Positions 1 to 11,143 are shown, counted from the stretch's first letter. The stretch is 64,000 nucleotides of DNA from Colocasia esculenta (GCA_014218235.1 CM024766.1:17333346-17397345), one strand, 5' to 3'. Numbers and translations are program-made. Notes: generated from the sequence alone by a model not told the origin.

Positions 1-1
1 G

Positions 2-2027
2 TCAAGGGATAAAAGCCCATATGAGCTTTGGAAGGGTCGGAGGACAAGTCTGAAATACCTTAAAGTGTGGGGGTGCCTTGCAAAGGTACTAGTACCTGAA
101 CACAAAAGGAAGAAACTTGGTCCAAAGATTGTGGATGACATCTTTTTAGGTTATGCTCAGAATAGTTTTGCATATAGGTTTCTGATTATTAAATCAGAAA
201 TTTCTGGTGTAGATGCAAATACTATTATAGAACTTCGTGATGCTACATTTTTTGAGGATATATTTCCTATGAAGACAAGGATACCTCAGTCTATTTCTAG
301 TGTATCTACTTCAACTAGAGATGAGTCTACTTCTGCAGAAGTCCCACTATCCTTGTTGGGTGCACCTTCCTCAAGTCACTGTAGATTAGATGAATCAAGT
401 GAGTGTACAAAATTGAGAAGGAGCAAGAGGCAACGTATGTCTAAGGATTTAGGCCAAGACTTTGTCACCTACAATATAGAAGGTGATCATGTGACATATA
501 GAGATGCTATGGCTTTTCCTAAAGCTAAGCACTAGAAAGAGGCCGTTAAGAGTGAAATGGACTCTATTATCTCTAATGCCACTTGGGAGTTGGTAGATTT
601 GCCTCTTGGCTGCAACACCATAGAATGTAAGTGGGTGTTTAAGAGAAAATTAAAACCTGATGGGTCAGTAGATAAGTTCAAAGCATGCTTAGTTACTAAG
701 GGATTCAAATGGAAAGAAGGGATTGACTATTTTGACACTTATTCTCCTATTACCAGAATAACTACAATCCGAGTACAAATAGCACTGGCATCCATATATC
801 ATCTCCAGGTCCATCAAATAGATATCAAGACGGCATTCCTTAATGGAGATCTTGACGAGGAGATATATATGGATCATCCAAAGGGATATGTACTTTCTGG
901 AAGCGAGAAAAAAGTCTCTAAGTTAGTCAAGTCTCTTTATGGTTTGAAGCAAGCCGCAAAGCAGTGGCATGAAAAATTTGATAGAGCTATGCTATCTTTT
1001 GGCTTTGAAATCAATGACTCTGATAAATGCGTGTATGCTAAGATGAAAGTATTATTTTGTGTTTATATGTAGATGATATTCTACTTTTTGGAACTAACCT
1101 TTCTATAATAAATGAGACAAAGGCTCTCTTGAGTGGTAAGTTTGATATAAAGGATATGGGTTGTGCTGACATGATTTTAGGGCTGAAGTTGACTCGCTCA
1201 ACTGATGGAATAGCAATTTCTCAGGCACACTATGTTGAGAAAGTGTTAGAGAAATATGGTTATAGCCAAGTTAAATCTGTTGTCACACCCTATGATCCTT
1301 CAAAGACTCTCCACAAGAATAAGAGTGGCGTGGTTGTGTCTCAATTACGGTATTCACAAATAATTGGCAATTTAATGTATTTAGCAAATTGTTCTAGACC
1401 TGATATTTCTTTTGCAGTAACAAAATTAAGCAGGTTTACCAGTTGTCCGGACAGAACACATTGGGATGCATTAGATAGAGTACTCAAATACTTGAAAGGG
1501 ACTATATCTTTGGGATTGTACTATGAGAGGCTTCCTGCAGTCCTGGAGGGATATAGTGATGTTAGTTGGATTGCTGACATTACTGGTTATGTTTTTACAC
1601 TTGGAGGCAGTGCAGTTGCTTGGAGGTCTGTTAAACAGACGTTTATATCTCGTTCTACATCTGAGGCAGAATTGTGTGCTTTAGATACCACAATAACTGA
1701 AGCTGATTGGCTAAAGGGTCTTCTTACTGAAATTCCCTTGATTGTGAAGCCAATTCCTCCTATTTCAGTGAACTGTGATAATCAAACAACAATAACTTAG
1801 ATTAGAAGCTCCAAATATAACCAGAAATAGAAGAGACATGTTCGAATTAAAGTCTGTTCGTGAGCTAGTGTCTCAAGGAGTGGTGTCCTTGGATTTTGTA
1901 AGTTCAAAAGACAATGTTGCTGATCCACTCACTAAAGGACTTGATTCTGAGAAAATCAAGAGATCCAGTAAGGGAATGGGACTGAGGCCTATTATGGTTT
2001 CATCTATAGCAGCAACTCAACCTATCT
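2..2027 (+). pseudogene. Ty1/copia polyprotein remnant (integrase end, RT, RNase H)
   Basis: This is the 3' two thirds of a copia polyprotein; the 5' part lies outside the window. The frame is open from base 2 with the integrase-end block SPYELW followed by YLKVWGCLAKV, then the RT start (WELVDLPLG, KWVFKRK, DIKTAFLNG, SLYGLKQA) and, in another frame, the RT active-site block YVDDILLFG and the RNase H block SRSTSEAE, ending with the copia tail KDNVADPLTKGL. Breaks seen: an in-frame TAG at 533-535 where the family normally has Trp, a frameshift near 1050-1072 just before YVDD, a TAG at 1798-1800, and a further shift near 1830-1860. Reverse transcription and integration would be its role in an intact element. 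The copy is certainly inactive. Lineage within copia is not resolved. Confidence 0.93.
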
Positions 2028-2547
2028 GATTGGAGATCCCAAGAAGTAGGTTCAATGTGGTTAAAACAAGCTATAAGGGTGAGCCATAAGCATAAATAGA
2101 TTGAGATGTAATCTCATAGTTTCTTCCCTGGATAGATGCTTGACTGCTAGTAAGGATGAGCTTAGGGCTCTTAATGAGTTCAAGGTTTTAATGACAGGAT
2201 GCTTGCAGTACATCCTTGGAGAACTCACCTATGTAAGTGTAACTGTGAGGTCGTACTAAGGGGGGTCTAGGCAACTCTCCTTATCACTTATGAAACAAGA
2301 TTTGGTGGCATGGCTGTAATGCACCAACCCAGAAGGATTCAACCATCGCCCGTGATGAGTTGTTGCCAATTGACTTTCACATATAAAAGGTTTAAGTTCA
2401 AGGCTTATTTCCCTTCAAACCTGTGTAAATAAGATTGGTGTACTTAGGTGAAGATTCAAACTGGAAGGTATCTCGACTGAAAGCTCGTTACAACAAGCCT
2501 TAGGACATGTTTTGTTTTTCCAGAAATGATTTGAATTTGTGGGGGAT
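2028..2547 (+). other. copia 3' untranslated region and polypurine tract
   Basis: About 520 bases between the end of pol and the 3' LTR have no recognisable gene. The last bases (2537-2546, TTGTGGGGGA) form the polypurine tract that primes plus-strand DNA synthesis, immediately before the LTR start TGTTGG at 2548. Confidence 0.75.
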
Positions 2548-3232
2548 TGTTGGTTTTCTATTTTGAATTCAAGCATTTCTCGTTGTTTGGTTGTGTGTGT
2601 GTGTAAAGTTTTGTCCCATATTGGATATCTTAGAAAGTTGGAAGGTCTTATATGAGGTGCCTTTTTTCTATGCTTAGATATGTTAAGGGAACTTACACGC
2701 ATGCGCGGGCCGAGCTCAAACTAGGTGGTTTCAGGGGGACTGAGCTGAAAACCATTTAAGCGGGTGTGACGCATGCGTCCTTTTTCTTACTTCGGATTCC
2801 CTTCTGAGTTTTTAGGACCGGTTTCGTGAAGAGGTTGGTCACCTCGGATTCTGTAATTTTGGAAGAGAAACCGAAGCGCCGCCTTCGTCTCTCTTCTCTG
2901 CTCGCCCTGTACGAAATCGTGCTGCTGCTCTCCTACGTTGCTTCTTCTTCCCGGTCTGTTCTGCTGTGCTGATGCATGTCCTGTGGCCTTTTTCTGAGAC
3001 GATCTGATGTTGAGTCCGTAGGTGACGTCCATGTTGGAGTGCACCTACGGATGCCATGAGTGGTTGTCGAATCTTGGGAGAATTTTACCAGTGAGCCTCT
3101 GCACCGTAGGGCGGAAATATATTCTCTAAAGACAGTCAGTACACTGACGCTTCAACCAAATAAAGTTCTTCTGATCTCTGTGAACGTATCATCTGTCTAT
3201 TTCATACATCCTTCTTTCGGTTTTCTTACACC
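2548..3232 (+). repeat. 3' LTR of the copia element
   Basis: The LTR starts TGTTGG directly after the polypurine tract and contains a (TG)n stretch and the block TTTTGTCCCATATTGGATAT, which is common in plant copia LTRs. The likely end is CTTACA at 3232, giving TG...CA termini and about 685 bp. The 5' LTR and left TSD lie outside the window, so the right boundary is an inference. Confidence 0.55.
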
Positions 3233-4000
3233 TAGCTCCTAAGATTGATTTAGATTACGAAGAAGAGTCTGCAAACATTACAGAAGATAAAGAAGTTGAG
3301 ATATTAGGGAAATACCAAACTCTAAAACTAAGGACCACGCAGGCTCAGTTTCGCAGCTACATGGGCTGCAACAGTACAACTTCCAGGAGCAAAAGATATA
3401 GAGATATGATCCTCACAACAAGACACGATTTTCGCTCCAAGTTAACATGAACCCTCTCCCTTCTCCCCGATGCTCACACAAAGCAAACACTCTCCATGTG
3501 AGTAGCGTCTGTCTTTAACCGGTTTGAGGATATCACGAGGGCGTGGGATGCAATTACTCTGTCCTCTACTGTAGAACTATTAGGCTCCAACCCCCAACTC
3601 ACTCTGCTACATATGTGAAGATTCCCCGACATACATGGGGCATTCGCATTTGCCGCCTCACTTCCTCCCTCCTCGTCCAGTACTAGTATGGTCATGTGAT
3701 CATTCCAACAACCGCGAGACAAAGAGCAGCAGCAGCAAGCATGGAGAGCTCTCTCGGGTGCCCTGACCCGGACGTACTCGCTCGGTCCAATTAGATTCCA
3801 TGGTCGGCCACGGAATGTTCAACATTCAGCATCATTTAGTCAGCCCTGCTTATATATCAGTTGAGGGGATATAAGGTGTTGCTCGCCCAATCGATGTCCC
3901 TACCTTTTCTCCTCACAGGATCGGATCTTTCGCCATGGATCCACTGAGGTGATGGTTATCTTTTTTGTAAGAGTTAAAGATTTACTACACACCCAACTTA
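3233..4000. other. intergenic, no gene recognised
   Basis: Unique-looking sequence with a moderately GC-rich part (3450-3800). A TATA-like stretch (CTTATATATC, about 3849) lies upstream of ATGGATCC at 3934, but the frame from that ATG closes within a few codons. Nothing further can be supported. Confidence 0.4.
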
Positions 4001-4002
4001 TG

Positions 4003-4096
4003 TTTGGTATTTGGATAGATTGAGGATAGAATGAAATTATTTTCTCAAAATTTTAAAAATAATTTTACTTTATCTTCAATCTATCCAAATATCAAA
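4003..4096. repeat. small hairpin MITE-like inverted repeat
   Basis: Two 41-base arms (4003-4043 and 4056-4096) are nearly perfect inverted copies separated by about 12 bases; each carries the shared core TATTTGGATAGATTGA. The whole can fold as a long hairpin. It has no coding capacity. Superfamily is not assigned. Confidence 0.7.
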
Positions 4097-4600
4097 TATA
4101 ATCTTAAGATTAGAGCCATGAAAGATTGCTCGATGGATTCTTTTGACCTCAAATTTGTCTCCAATGCGTAAGACGTCCATCGAGCAACTTGGTACTTTTT
4201 GTTTTCATCTAACAAATTTCATGTTTTTTCTCAAACAGATCATGATTTTCACCTTTACCCCAATGCTTCATATCATTGAGAGTGATCTCATGAAAATGAT
4301 GTAATAATTTTTTAGGAAAATGGAAAGACACGGCTCCCATCTAGTTTAATACAGGACCTCTATGCTTCTTAATGGCAGGAATTTAATCAATCAATCTAAC
4401 ACTTGAGAGCATCTATCTTATTTTCGAATTGCCAATTTCTGCCTCCTAACTGTCCATTATTGTTCGCTATCTTTAGATCAATATTTGGACTTTCCCTCTG
4501 CGAGTTTTATTGCAATATTAGACAATTGATTATATGGAATAACATATGCAAATGTTAATAATAAACAAATTTCTTTTACGACATACATGCACGACAGTGA
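4097..4600. other. intergenic AT-rich sequence
   Basis: No open frame, repeat or RNA gene was recognised between the hairpin MITE and the inverted-repeat element to its right. Confidence 0.4.
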
Positions 4601-4869
4601 ATTCTTTGGGTTTTTATTTTTTAGTCCTTACAAATAAATATACTTTTTTAATCCCTTAAATACAACTATTGTTTTTAAAGTCCTTAAAATCTTTTAATTC
4701 TTACATAAAAGTTGATCTGGTAAAGGGACGTTAAAAAAAGAATATTTCGAGAATATTCCATCTAAAAGTAATAGTTGATGGACATATCTAAAGTACCCTA
4801 ACTAATTTGATTTTTATTAAATAATAATAAAAATCTCATCGGCTCCCATCCCATGCGCTCTCTTTCCGT

Positions 4870-5678
4870 CATCTTCTTTCTTGAGATCGGCAACTCTGCT
4901 CGACATTAATGTCAACATCGATTGTGTTATCGCTGACAGCATCGACATCCTCTCCATCTCCCTAGGCCTCAACGACACCCCGCTATACATAGACCCCATC
5001 ACCATGACCACCTTCGGGGCAGCAAGAGGGGGATCTTCATGGACTCCTGCACAATGGCGCCCCCAACCAACTCACCATCGGTGCCGACGCCATCTATCAG
5101 AAGTTCTCCAACATAATCGACCTTAGAAAATGGTGTCTCCATTGTGAAAATCTCCCTCTATCCCAAGAACAATGGCTCCATGCCTCTCCAAGGGCTACCT
5201 TTGGTGGCCATGGGCACATCTGGCAACAGTATCTCTCTGCGCATGGCAGACTACAAGGTAGTCATCTGCAAGCCCACTGTGATCGATAAAGTGACCTCGA
5301 TAGGGGTCGTTGCAGGCCTCTTCATCTCCAATGGCCCCCTACATCGAGTACAATGTTCACTTTGCCATGCCCGACACCATCGTGAGCTCGAAGAAGGGCA
5401 AGGCCGTCCTAGAATACGTTAGGGGCAGCCCTCATCCAAAGACCAACCTCTGATTCTAAGTGACCACATTAAGGACGTCGTTGGTGCCAGTACTGGTGAC
5501 CTGTTCCTCTAGGGCCTCTCCTCGGCTTGCCCAGCCATCCTCAAACCTAACCTTATCACCCTCGATTCCCTAGTCTTGGTGGCTTGGCCCAACACTACCT
5601 TTGTCTCCGTCGTCAGTAGCCACCCCTTGTACAATCTATTCAACATCATCTCTAGGTTGTCCATGGTGTACACATAGT
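4870..5678 (+). pseudogene. captured subtilisin-like protease (subtilase) fragment
   Basis: Conceptual translation shows plant subtilase blocks in order: DCVIADSIDILSISLG followed by YIDPITMTTFGA (4900-5020), a middle part with GSMPLQGLPLV and KVVICKP then AGLFISN (5170-5330), and a late part with SSACPAILKPNLIT, VAWPNTTFVSVVSSHPLYN and NIIS (5510-5665). Plant subtilases are secreted serine proteases of about 750 residues; only part of the catalytic domain is present. The pieces lie in different frames with stops (for example TAG near 5510). The serine block normally reading SGTSM is decayed to SRLSM, and the catalytic Asp and His regions are absent. There are no introns. It lies inside the inverted-repeat element, which implies capture. 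Confidence 0.75.
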
Positions 5679-5685
5679 TGGAGGA

Positions 5686-5722
5686 GAGAGAGAGAGAGCA
5701 TGGGGGAGAGAGAGAGGAGTGT
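5686..5722 (+). repeat. GA-rich simple repeat
   Basis: Short run of GAGAGA units with interruptions, close to the end of the subtilase fragment. Confidence 0.8.
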
Positions 5723-5900
5723 GACTAACTAAGCTAAAATAGTCATTTTCTATTGTCTAATTAATTTAACCAGAGTATAGGTATTAATAAGGACAATGAC
5801 ACAGATTTTGGAGAGACACAAAAATAATAGTTACATTTGAGGGATCAAAATGGAAATACACTTATTTGCAGAGACTGAAAAGTAAAAAACCCATTCTTTG

Positions 5901-6981
5901 AACTGGTAACTATACTCCCACGAACAAAGAAAAGAGTATTGGTACAAATACCTTAACCTTTCTCTTCAACCCTAATTGGGTGGACTCGACAGCAGTGTTG
6001 GCCAACGCCGTGATAACTAGTCTTGGCTGTGGCTACATCAACTTACATACGAAACTTATCACTAGATGAAGATAAAAAATGAGCACCCTTTGTCAGATGC
6101 AATCATTACAGATAGTGCATAGGATTGGAGACAAGATGCAACAGGGTTCCAAGCCTGGATTACATCAAACTTTTATCCCAACATTCCGCTAGAACCTGGA
6201 TCCCTGAAAATGAGTCGAGTTCGCTGACGTATTGCTGCATGTCCTCGACCAATCTTTCGTGGCATAATAAACTTCAAAAGGAACACAACAAGGCACTTGA
6301 TTCCACATTTAGTTCTCAACTGCGATAGAACTTCAACTCTTCGTGTCCTGTAAGCAAGACAGCTTTCACAATGCTTTCATAATTAAAAACTAAGTACAGG
6401 TCTACTCATGTATCTGAAATGGACTGGCCCCGCGTGCTGCTCCCCCAATAAAGTTAAATAAAATATGCACAACTTGCAGTTCAATAAACACTATGAAACT
6501 GCTTTCTGCAACACCCAAAAGCGTTAGAAACGGTAATGATCTTGAACAAAGTGATATCATTGGTTAGAGCTCTACCTACAGGCAAAGTTCGAACGGCAAC
6601 CAAATTGTCTTCTTCATATTAAAAAAATGATTCTAGTAGACTCAAAGGGCGTCCATCACATCAAGTAGCAGTTTGACTTCTCATTAGATGCGCTAGGTCC
6701 AAGGATCTGCTGAAAATTGGGTAAGCACGCAGCTGTGCTCTGCGTAATGTGACATTTCCAGTAAGGGAGAGTGCCTTCTTCAACAAAGCATAATGTAGCA
6801 AAAGTCCCATCCACGTAAAATGTTACAAACTTACAAGAGAGCCCTCCATATAACAAATACTTGGGAAAAAGGTACATTACTCGAGGTGTTACAGAATGTT
6901 GCTCATCACCGCAGGATACAAAGTCTCCCCAAAACGGTGAAATGGATAGCCTGCCGATAAAAAAGAAACAATCCTTAGCAA
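5901..6981. other. 3' flank of the endosulfine-like gene
   Basis: This holds the presumed 3' UTR and downstream region of the minus-strand gene whose stop codon is at 6982-6984. No second gene was recognised. A poly(A) signal could not be assigned with confidence. Confidence 0.4.
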
Positions 6982-8042
6982 TCACTCGCTGTTGTTCAAA
7001 TCCTCTGGAGCAGCATTTGATCCATCTGTGATGAAAGGAAGAGCAAACGATTGAATAGCTCCTACTTAAACAAGCACCCAATATCACATTTTGAAGAGGC
7101 GCGAGCACAACTACCTTCGCCTTCAGTGGGGGCATAAACTGATCGCCTTGAGCGCACCTGCTGGTGAGGAGTGGGCTGAGTAGAACAACAAAATAGAGGG
7201 TGCACACGAGTAATGAGACACAAGCTCCAAGAAGTGAGAACTGTAGATTACTGTTGTAGTAAAATTAAATGACAAGCATGTAAGGCATCAGAAATTGTGG
7301 TGAACGATACAGTCAGAAAAGGATCTAAGTTAATAGTAGCAAAATAAAGGAAGGAAAACGAACAAGAAACAAATATGGAATAAAGAAAAAGTACCTGCAA
7401 TTTTGGCCGCAGTGCTTCAAGAGGCCCCTTGGGCTTCTCTACCGGTGCTCCTTGCTGCACAATATTGAAAATGAAGAGTAAGGAAAAAAATGTATGCTTA
7501 ATTACAGCAATAACGTCTTTGAAGCAGATAAGATACGCATAAATGATAAAACACTCTACCTTTCCCAATGCCCAATCAGCAGAATCAAAGAATGCACGTT
7601 CATGGTCCTGAAAACAGTAAATCGTGAGATATTCTGCATTGCACAAGCATATTGTTGATTGTTCAAATGAGCGGGACATCATCCTTGCCGGCTCTTAATC
7701 ATTAATATAAAAAAATTGTACCTTGGAAATGAGAGGTGGTTTCTTGGGCAGAAGTCCGCCATATTTCTTCTTTATTGCTTCCTCCTGTACAAGAGGAATA
7801 TATACTAAAGGTGTTATAGAAATCCTAAAATGGATAACCTTAAACTTCTGAAAGACAGTTAAAAGTACTTGCTCTATTTGCACCTGAAAAATACCCTTGT
7901 AAAAAAGGTGCAGGAAGGGCAGGATGAAAATCACCTCTTGGTAGGAGGGCATTGAATTTGCCATGTTATTTGGGCTATCTTCACATGGTGTGTTTTCTAG
8001 ACATTGTGGCTCATTGATTTCAGTATCTTTTGTGTCCGACAT
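6982..8042 (-). CDS. ENSA-like: endosulfine/ARPP19-like protein (PP2A inhibitor family)
   Basis: Six coding exons on the minus strand join into a 127-residue protein with GT-AG introns: 8042-7935, 7784-7722, 7607-7560, 7454-7395, 7175-7115 and 7025-6982. The frame is uninterrupted. The conserved core KKYGGLLPKKPPLISK, then DHERAFFDSADWALGK, then KGPLEALRPKLQPTPHQQ identifies the endosulfine family. In animals the Ser of FDSGDY is phosphorylated by Greatwall kinase, and the phosphoprotein inhibits PP2A-B55 at mitotic entry; the plant form here reads FDSADW. Exon 3 (48 bases, in phase) encodes exactly the block holding that Ser. The N-terminus is acidic and variable; the tail has a basic RSRRSVYAP stretch. 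A length of 127 residues is normal for the family. An acceptor-like site about 20 bases upstream of the ATG suggests a 5' UTR intron. This looks functional, unlike its surroundings. Confidence 0.93.
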
Positions 8043-8352
8043 GTCGCACTTTTGTAAAGCCTACATGGGCAGACAAATGCCTCAGATCAATAAGCTATTT
8101 GCTAGACAAGCCAAACAACAAACAATTCATAAATGGATAAAAGCCTTCTAAGGTACACACATGAAAGGGAAGACTGCTACATGTTAACTGTAAGAAGAAA
8201 CGGGAAAATCCATAGCGTTGTCAGATGAGTACACTAGGATGGAACCATTATCAGAAAAATGATGCAAGAAAGAGGAGAAATGCTCAGGTGGTATTCTAGT
8301 AAGCAATGTTCCTGTAACCATTTAGCACAGCTGTAGAAAGAAGTAAATTTAA
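8043..8352. other. upstream region of the endosulfine-like gene
   Basis: 5' side of the minus-strand gene. It probably contains the end of a 5' UTR intron (CCCATGTAG on the minus strand at about 8064). The transcription start is not visible, and repeats begin near 8350, so the promoter may be embedded in or beyond them. Confidence 0.35.
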
Positions 8353-8535
8353 GGCAAAATTATATTCATATCCTAAAATACATCATATTCGTATGTATAC
8401 CCCTAAAATCTGTATATTATATCATATACCCATAAAATCCATGTATTTCATCATGCATACCCCTACCGTTTCATTCCATCTGTTGAGAGGGGAAAAAACT
8501 AAGTTGCCCTCTACAACTCTAAAAAATTCATTTTT

Positions 8536-8662
8536 AGGGAGAATTATCAATCAGTCCCTACTTTTGGGGGACTTATTTTTAGGTCCCTGGCTCCTTTAGA
8601 AAACTATGTAGTTACATACTCATCTCCTTTAGAAAATCAGAGACCGATTGGTAATTCTCCCT
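8536..8662. mobile_element. 127-bp MITE
   Basis: The termini are inverted repeats: the left starts AGGGAGAATTATCAATCAGT and the right reads, reversed, AGGGAGAATTACCAATCGGT. Flanks are T-rich, so the target duplication cannot be defined. There is no coding capacity. Confidence 0.65.
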
Positions 8663-8746
8663 TTTTTTATAACACACTCTCTCCCACGGGCACTCCCACT
8701 ACTCTCTCTGACCGGCATCGGAGGGGGCAATCCCATTGGCCCACCG

Positions 8747-8750
<4 letters not shown>

Positions 8751-8811
<61 letters not shown>
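8751..8811 (+). repeat. (CT)n microsatellite
   Basis: About 30 uninterrupted CT units. The high-scoring Ser/Leu or Arg/Glu open frames across it are artefacts of the dinucleotide repeat. Confidence 0.95.
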
Positions 8812-8812
<1 letters not shown>

Positions 8813-8987
8813 GAACCGGTGGGGACTGGGGGAGACCCCCCTCTGGTGCCCCCACTTCTCTCTCTAGAATAGGAGAGGGAGACCCCCCTTCAGCGCCACC
8901 ACTTCCCCACCTCCCACCCTCTTCTCTTTTTATATGCATGCTCCTCCTTGAATGTGCAGCAATGACATGTGGCCTCATATACCATGG

Positions 8988-9528
8988 TGATGCGGGACAG
9001 AGTGTGGACAGCGGAAGAAGAGAGAGAGGCAGCCGGAGTCTCACCGGAGAGGAGGTAGAAGGGAGGGGGGGATGAAGCCTTCTCGGCGTGGCTTCTCGCC
9101 TGGCCCTTCACGGGCACCTCTCCGTCGCGGAGGAAGAAGAAGAGCAGCGGCTCCAAATTTTCTCAAAAGCAAAATACTCTGTTCTATTCCCTCAAAATCG
9201 GTGTTTACAAGTATTTAAAGAAGTTTGGGCTATTCCCAATCCTAATGGACTTCAAATTAAAGGTGGACTTCTATCCCTAATAAGACTTAACATATTAGAA
9301 ACCTAAAGAAAAATATAGAATCCTACCCAAATTGGACTTGACTCAAATAAAGAAATGAAAATTACACAATAAAAAACTAATTGGACTCTAATATGACTCT
9401 TTTGGACAATTTTACCCTTAGACTTAAAAATAGTGCGAAAATTGCACCAAAAATTACAGAAAAATAAGAAATCTCCCATGGGCTCCAAATGGGCTTAAAC
9501 CATTGTTTCAGCTTCTCGCTCCCCATCA
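8988..9528 (-). repeat. 3' LTR of element A
   Basis: 541 bases, plus-strand ends TGATGCGGGAC and CTCCCCATCA. It matches the LTR at 10474-11021 over its whole length with few differences, implying a fairly recent insertion. Confidence 0.9.
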
Positions 9529-9541
9529 TTCTCCCCTGGTT
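9529..9541 (-). other. polypurine tract of element A
   Basis: The minus strand reads CCAGGGGAGAA immediately before the 3' LTR, the expected plus-strand primer site. Confidence 0.7.
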
Positions 9542-9615
9542 CGAGAAAACTCGTCCTCGAGTTTTGAAGTGTCGCAATATCCATACAAGTGGCAGGAGAA
9601 TAATGAAGTCATGCA

Positions 9616-10308
9616 CTAATAAAGTTGCCATAGGAATATCCAACCAATATGTCTTCTGAAAAGTTGCAGCCTGCATAGAATGTGTGCATCAAGATCGGAC
9701 CATATCATATCATAGTTGCACTGATCTCTGGTAACATCTGGCAGATCACTGGTAGCTGTCAATGATGGACTTATCTCAAATACATCATCACATATCAAAT
9801 GAAGTCCAGACTCGACGAGCAGGTCTTGATCCCAAACTTCAACAAGAACAGTCTTCTCTGGAAGCACTGGCTTGGCAACAGTAGAAATATACTTGGGAAA
9901 ACAAAATTTACCTCTGAAATGTGGTGGCTGGATAATGCACTGGTTTGAGTCGATAGCAACATGTCGCTCCTCCAACCACTCTTTTCCCAAAGTAATGTAG
10001 GATCGCGAGAGATCAATAGTGCACCAAGCTCCATCAAAATAATTAACCGATTTCTTCTGAGTTCTACCTAAAAATCTTAGGTGAAACTCTACAAAAGCTT
10101 GATCACCATCAACAATAATCTCACCAGTTTGTAATAAAATATCAACAATAGCCTGGGAAATATAGTTGTTCTGATTCTCTTCATCTAGTATTATTTTTGT
10201 CGACTTCTCATTGGTAGAAGAACGAGGAAGCTAAAATTCATGTGACACGTGTAAGAGATTACCCAAATGGATGCGAAATTGGATGGATTGCTGCAAGGCG
10301 TAGGCCAT
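9616..10308 (-). pseudogene. conserved frame of unknown function in element A
   Basis: From ATG at 10308 to the stop at 9616 there are 231 codons with one internal TAG (near 10232). Conserved blocks shared with the frame at 15575-16270: ISQAIVD, then WCTIDLSRSYITLGKEW, then ERHVAID, then VWDQDLLVESGL. The block WCT...ITLGxxW...H.V.ID resembles the C-terminal part of retropepsin-like domains in gypsy polyproteins (VWCD...LLGRPW), but no DSG catalytic motif is visible upstream. It is not gag, RT, RNase H or integrase by any motif I can see. Function is unknown. Retention of the same frame in two LTR families suggests past selection. Confidence 0.6.
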
Positions 10309-10458
10309 TGCGTGACTAGAATTTGTCGAGACGATCACAACGGTGCAAACGACACATGAATCGGAGCACAATTGAAGCTTTTGTGCTGGCGATGCGATAA
10401 CAACTCTGGTGCACCGCCAATATACTGTAGCGGGCCGGTTACTGTAGCAAACCGAGTT

Positions 10459-10470
10459 GCTCTAATACCA
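10459..10470 (-). other. primer-binding site of element A
   Basis: Minus strand TGGTATTAGAGC, one base off the initiator tRNA-Met complement TGGTATCAGAGC, three bases inside the 5' LTR. Confidence 0.8.
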
Positions 10471-10473
10471 AGT

Positions 10474-11021
10474 TGATGCGGGACAGAGTGTGGACAGCAG
10501 AAGAAGAGAGAGAGGCAGCCGGAGTCTCACCAGAGAGGAGTAGAAGGGAGGGGGGGGGGGGGGGATGAAGCCTTCTCGGCATGGCTTCTCGCCTGGCCCT
10601 TCACGAGCACCTCTCTGTCGCGGAGGAAGAAGAAGAGCAGCGGCTCCAAATTTTCTCAAAAGCAAAATACTCCGTTGTATTCCCTCAAAATCGATGTTTA
10701 TAAGTATTTAAAGAACTTTGGGCTATTCCCAATCCTAATGGACTTCAAATTAAAGGTGGACTTCTATCCCTAATAAGACTTAACATATTAGAAACCTAAA
10801 GAAAAATATAGAATCCTACCCAAATTGGACTTGACTCAAATAAAGAAGTGAAAATTACACAATAAAAAACTAATTGGACTCTAATATGACTCTTTTGGAC
10901 AATTTTACCCTTAGACTTAAAAAAAGTGCGAAAATTGCACCAAAAATTACAGAAAAATAAGAAATCTCCCATGGGCTCCAAACGGGCTTAAACCATTGTT
11001 TTAGCTTCTCGCTCCCCATCA
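10474..11021 (-). repeat. 5' LTR of element A
   Basis: 548 bases; TG...CA ends. It differs from the other LTR mainly by single substitutions and a longer G run near 10549. Confidence 0.9.
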
Positions 11022-11084
11022 CATGGCCACCACCACAAAGACCTCTCTGGCATTCCAACTGTGACAGTGAACACTCCCCCCCTG

Positions 11085-11090
<6 letters not shown>

Positions 11091-11142
<52 letters not shown>

Positions 11143-11143
11143 C

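Larger units (their letters stand above)
4609..5892 (+). mobile_element. gene-capturing TIR element (Pack-MULE-like)
   Basis: Both ends carry an imperfect inverted repeat of about 90 bases: left from 4609 (GGTTTTTATTTTTTAGTCC), right ending at 5892, whose reverse complement starts GGGTTTTTTACTTTTCAGTC. Both arms continue with matching blocks around CAAATAA, TCCCT and AACTATT. The octamer ATTCTTTG flanks both sides (4601-4608 and 5893-5900), and a ninth base would mismatch. Long degenerate TIRs with an 8-9 bp target duplication and a captured gene fragment fit a Pack-MULE; a hAT-type element is the alternative. No transposase is present, so it would depend on one supplied in trans. Confidence 0.65.
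8988..11021 (-). mobile_element. non-autonomous LTR retrotransposon A (minus orientation)
   Basis: Two direct LTRs (8988-9528 and 10474-11021, TG...CA, highly similar) flank a 945-base interior, and the 5-base duplication CATGG lies on both sides (8983-8987 and 11022-11026). Orientation is minus: next to the right LTR the minus strand reads TGGTATTAGAGC, a primer-binding site for initiator tRNA-Met, and next to the left LTR it reads AACCAGGGGAGAA, a polypurine tract. The interior has no RT, RNase H or integrase, only one frame of about 230 codons. Replication would need proteins from an autonomous partner. Confidence 0.9.

Noticed and set aside
2787..3057. Minus-strand frames in the copia LTR
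   Set aside because: Antisense to an LTR, overlapping each other, no recognisable protein.
3845..3960. Promoter and start of a host gene (TATA-like box, ATGGATCC)
   Set aside because: The frame ends after a few codons and no downstream exon was found.
6555..6605. tRNA-like fragment (GGTTAGAGC ... GTTCGAAC)
   Set aside because: No acceptor stem or anticodon arm can be formed at tRNA spacing; chance matches to D-arm and T-loop words.
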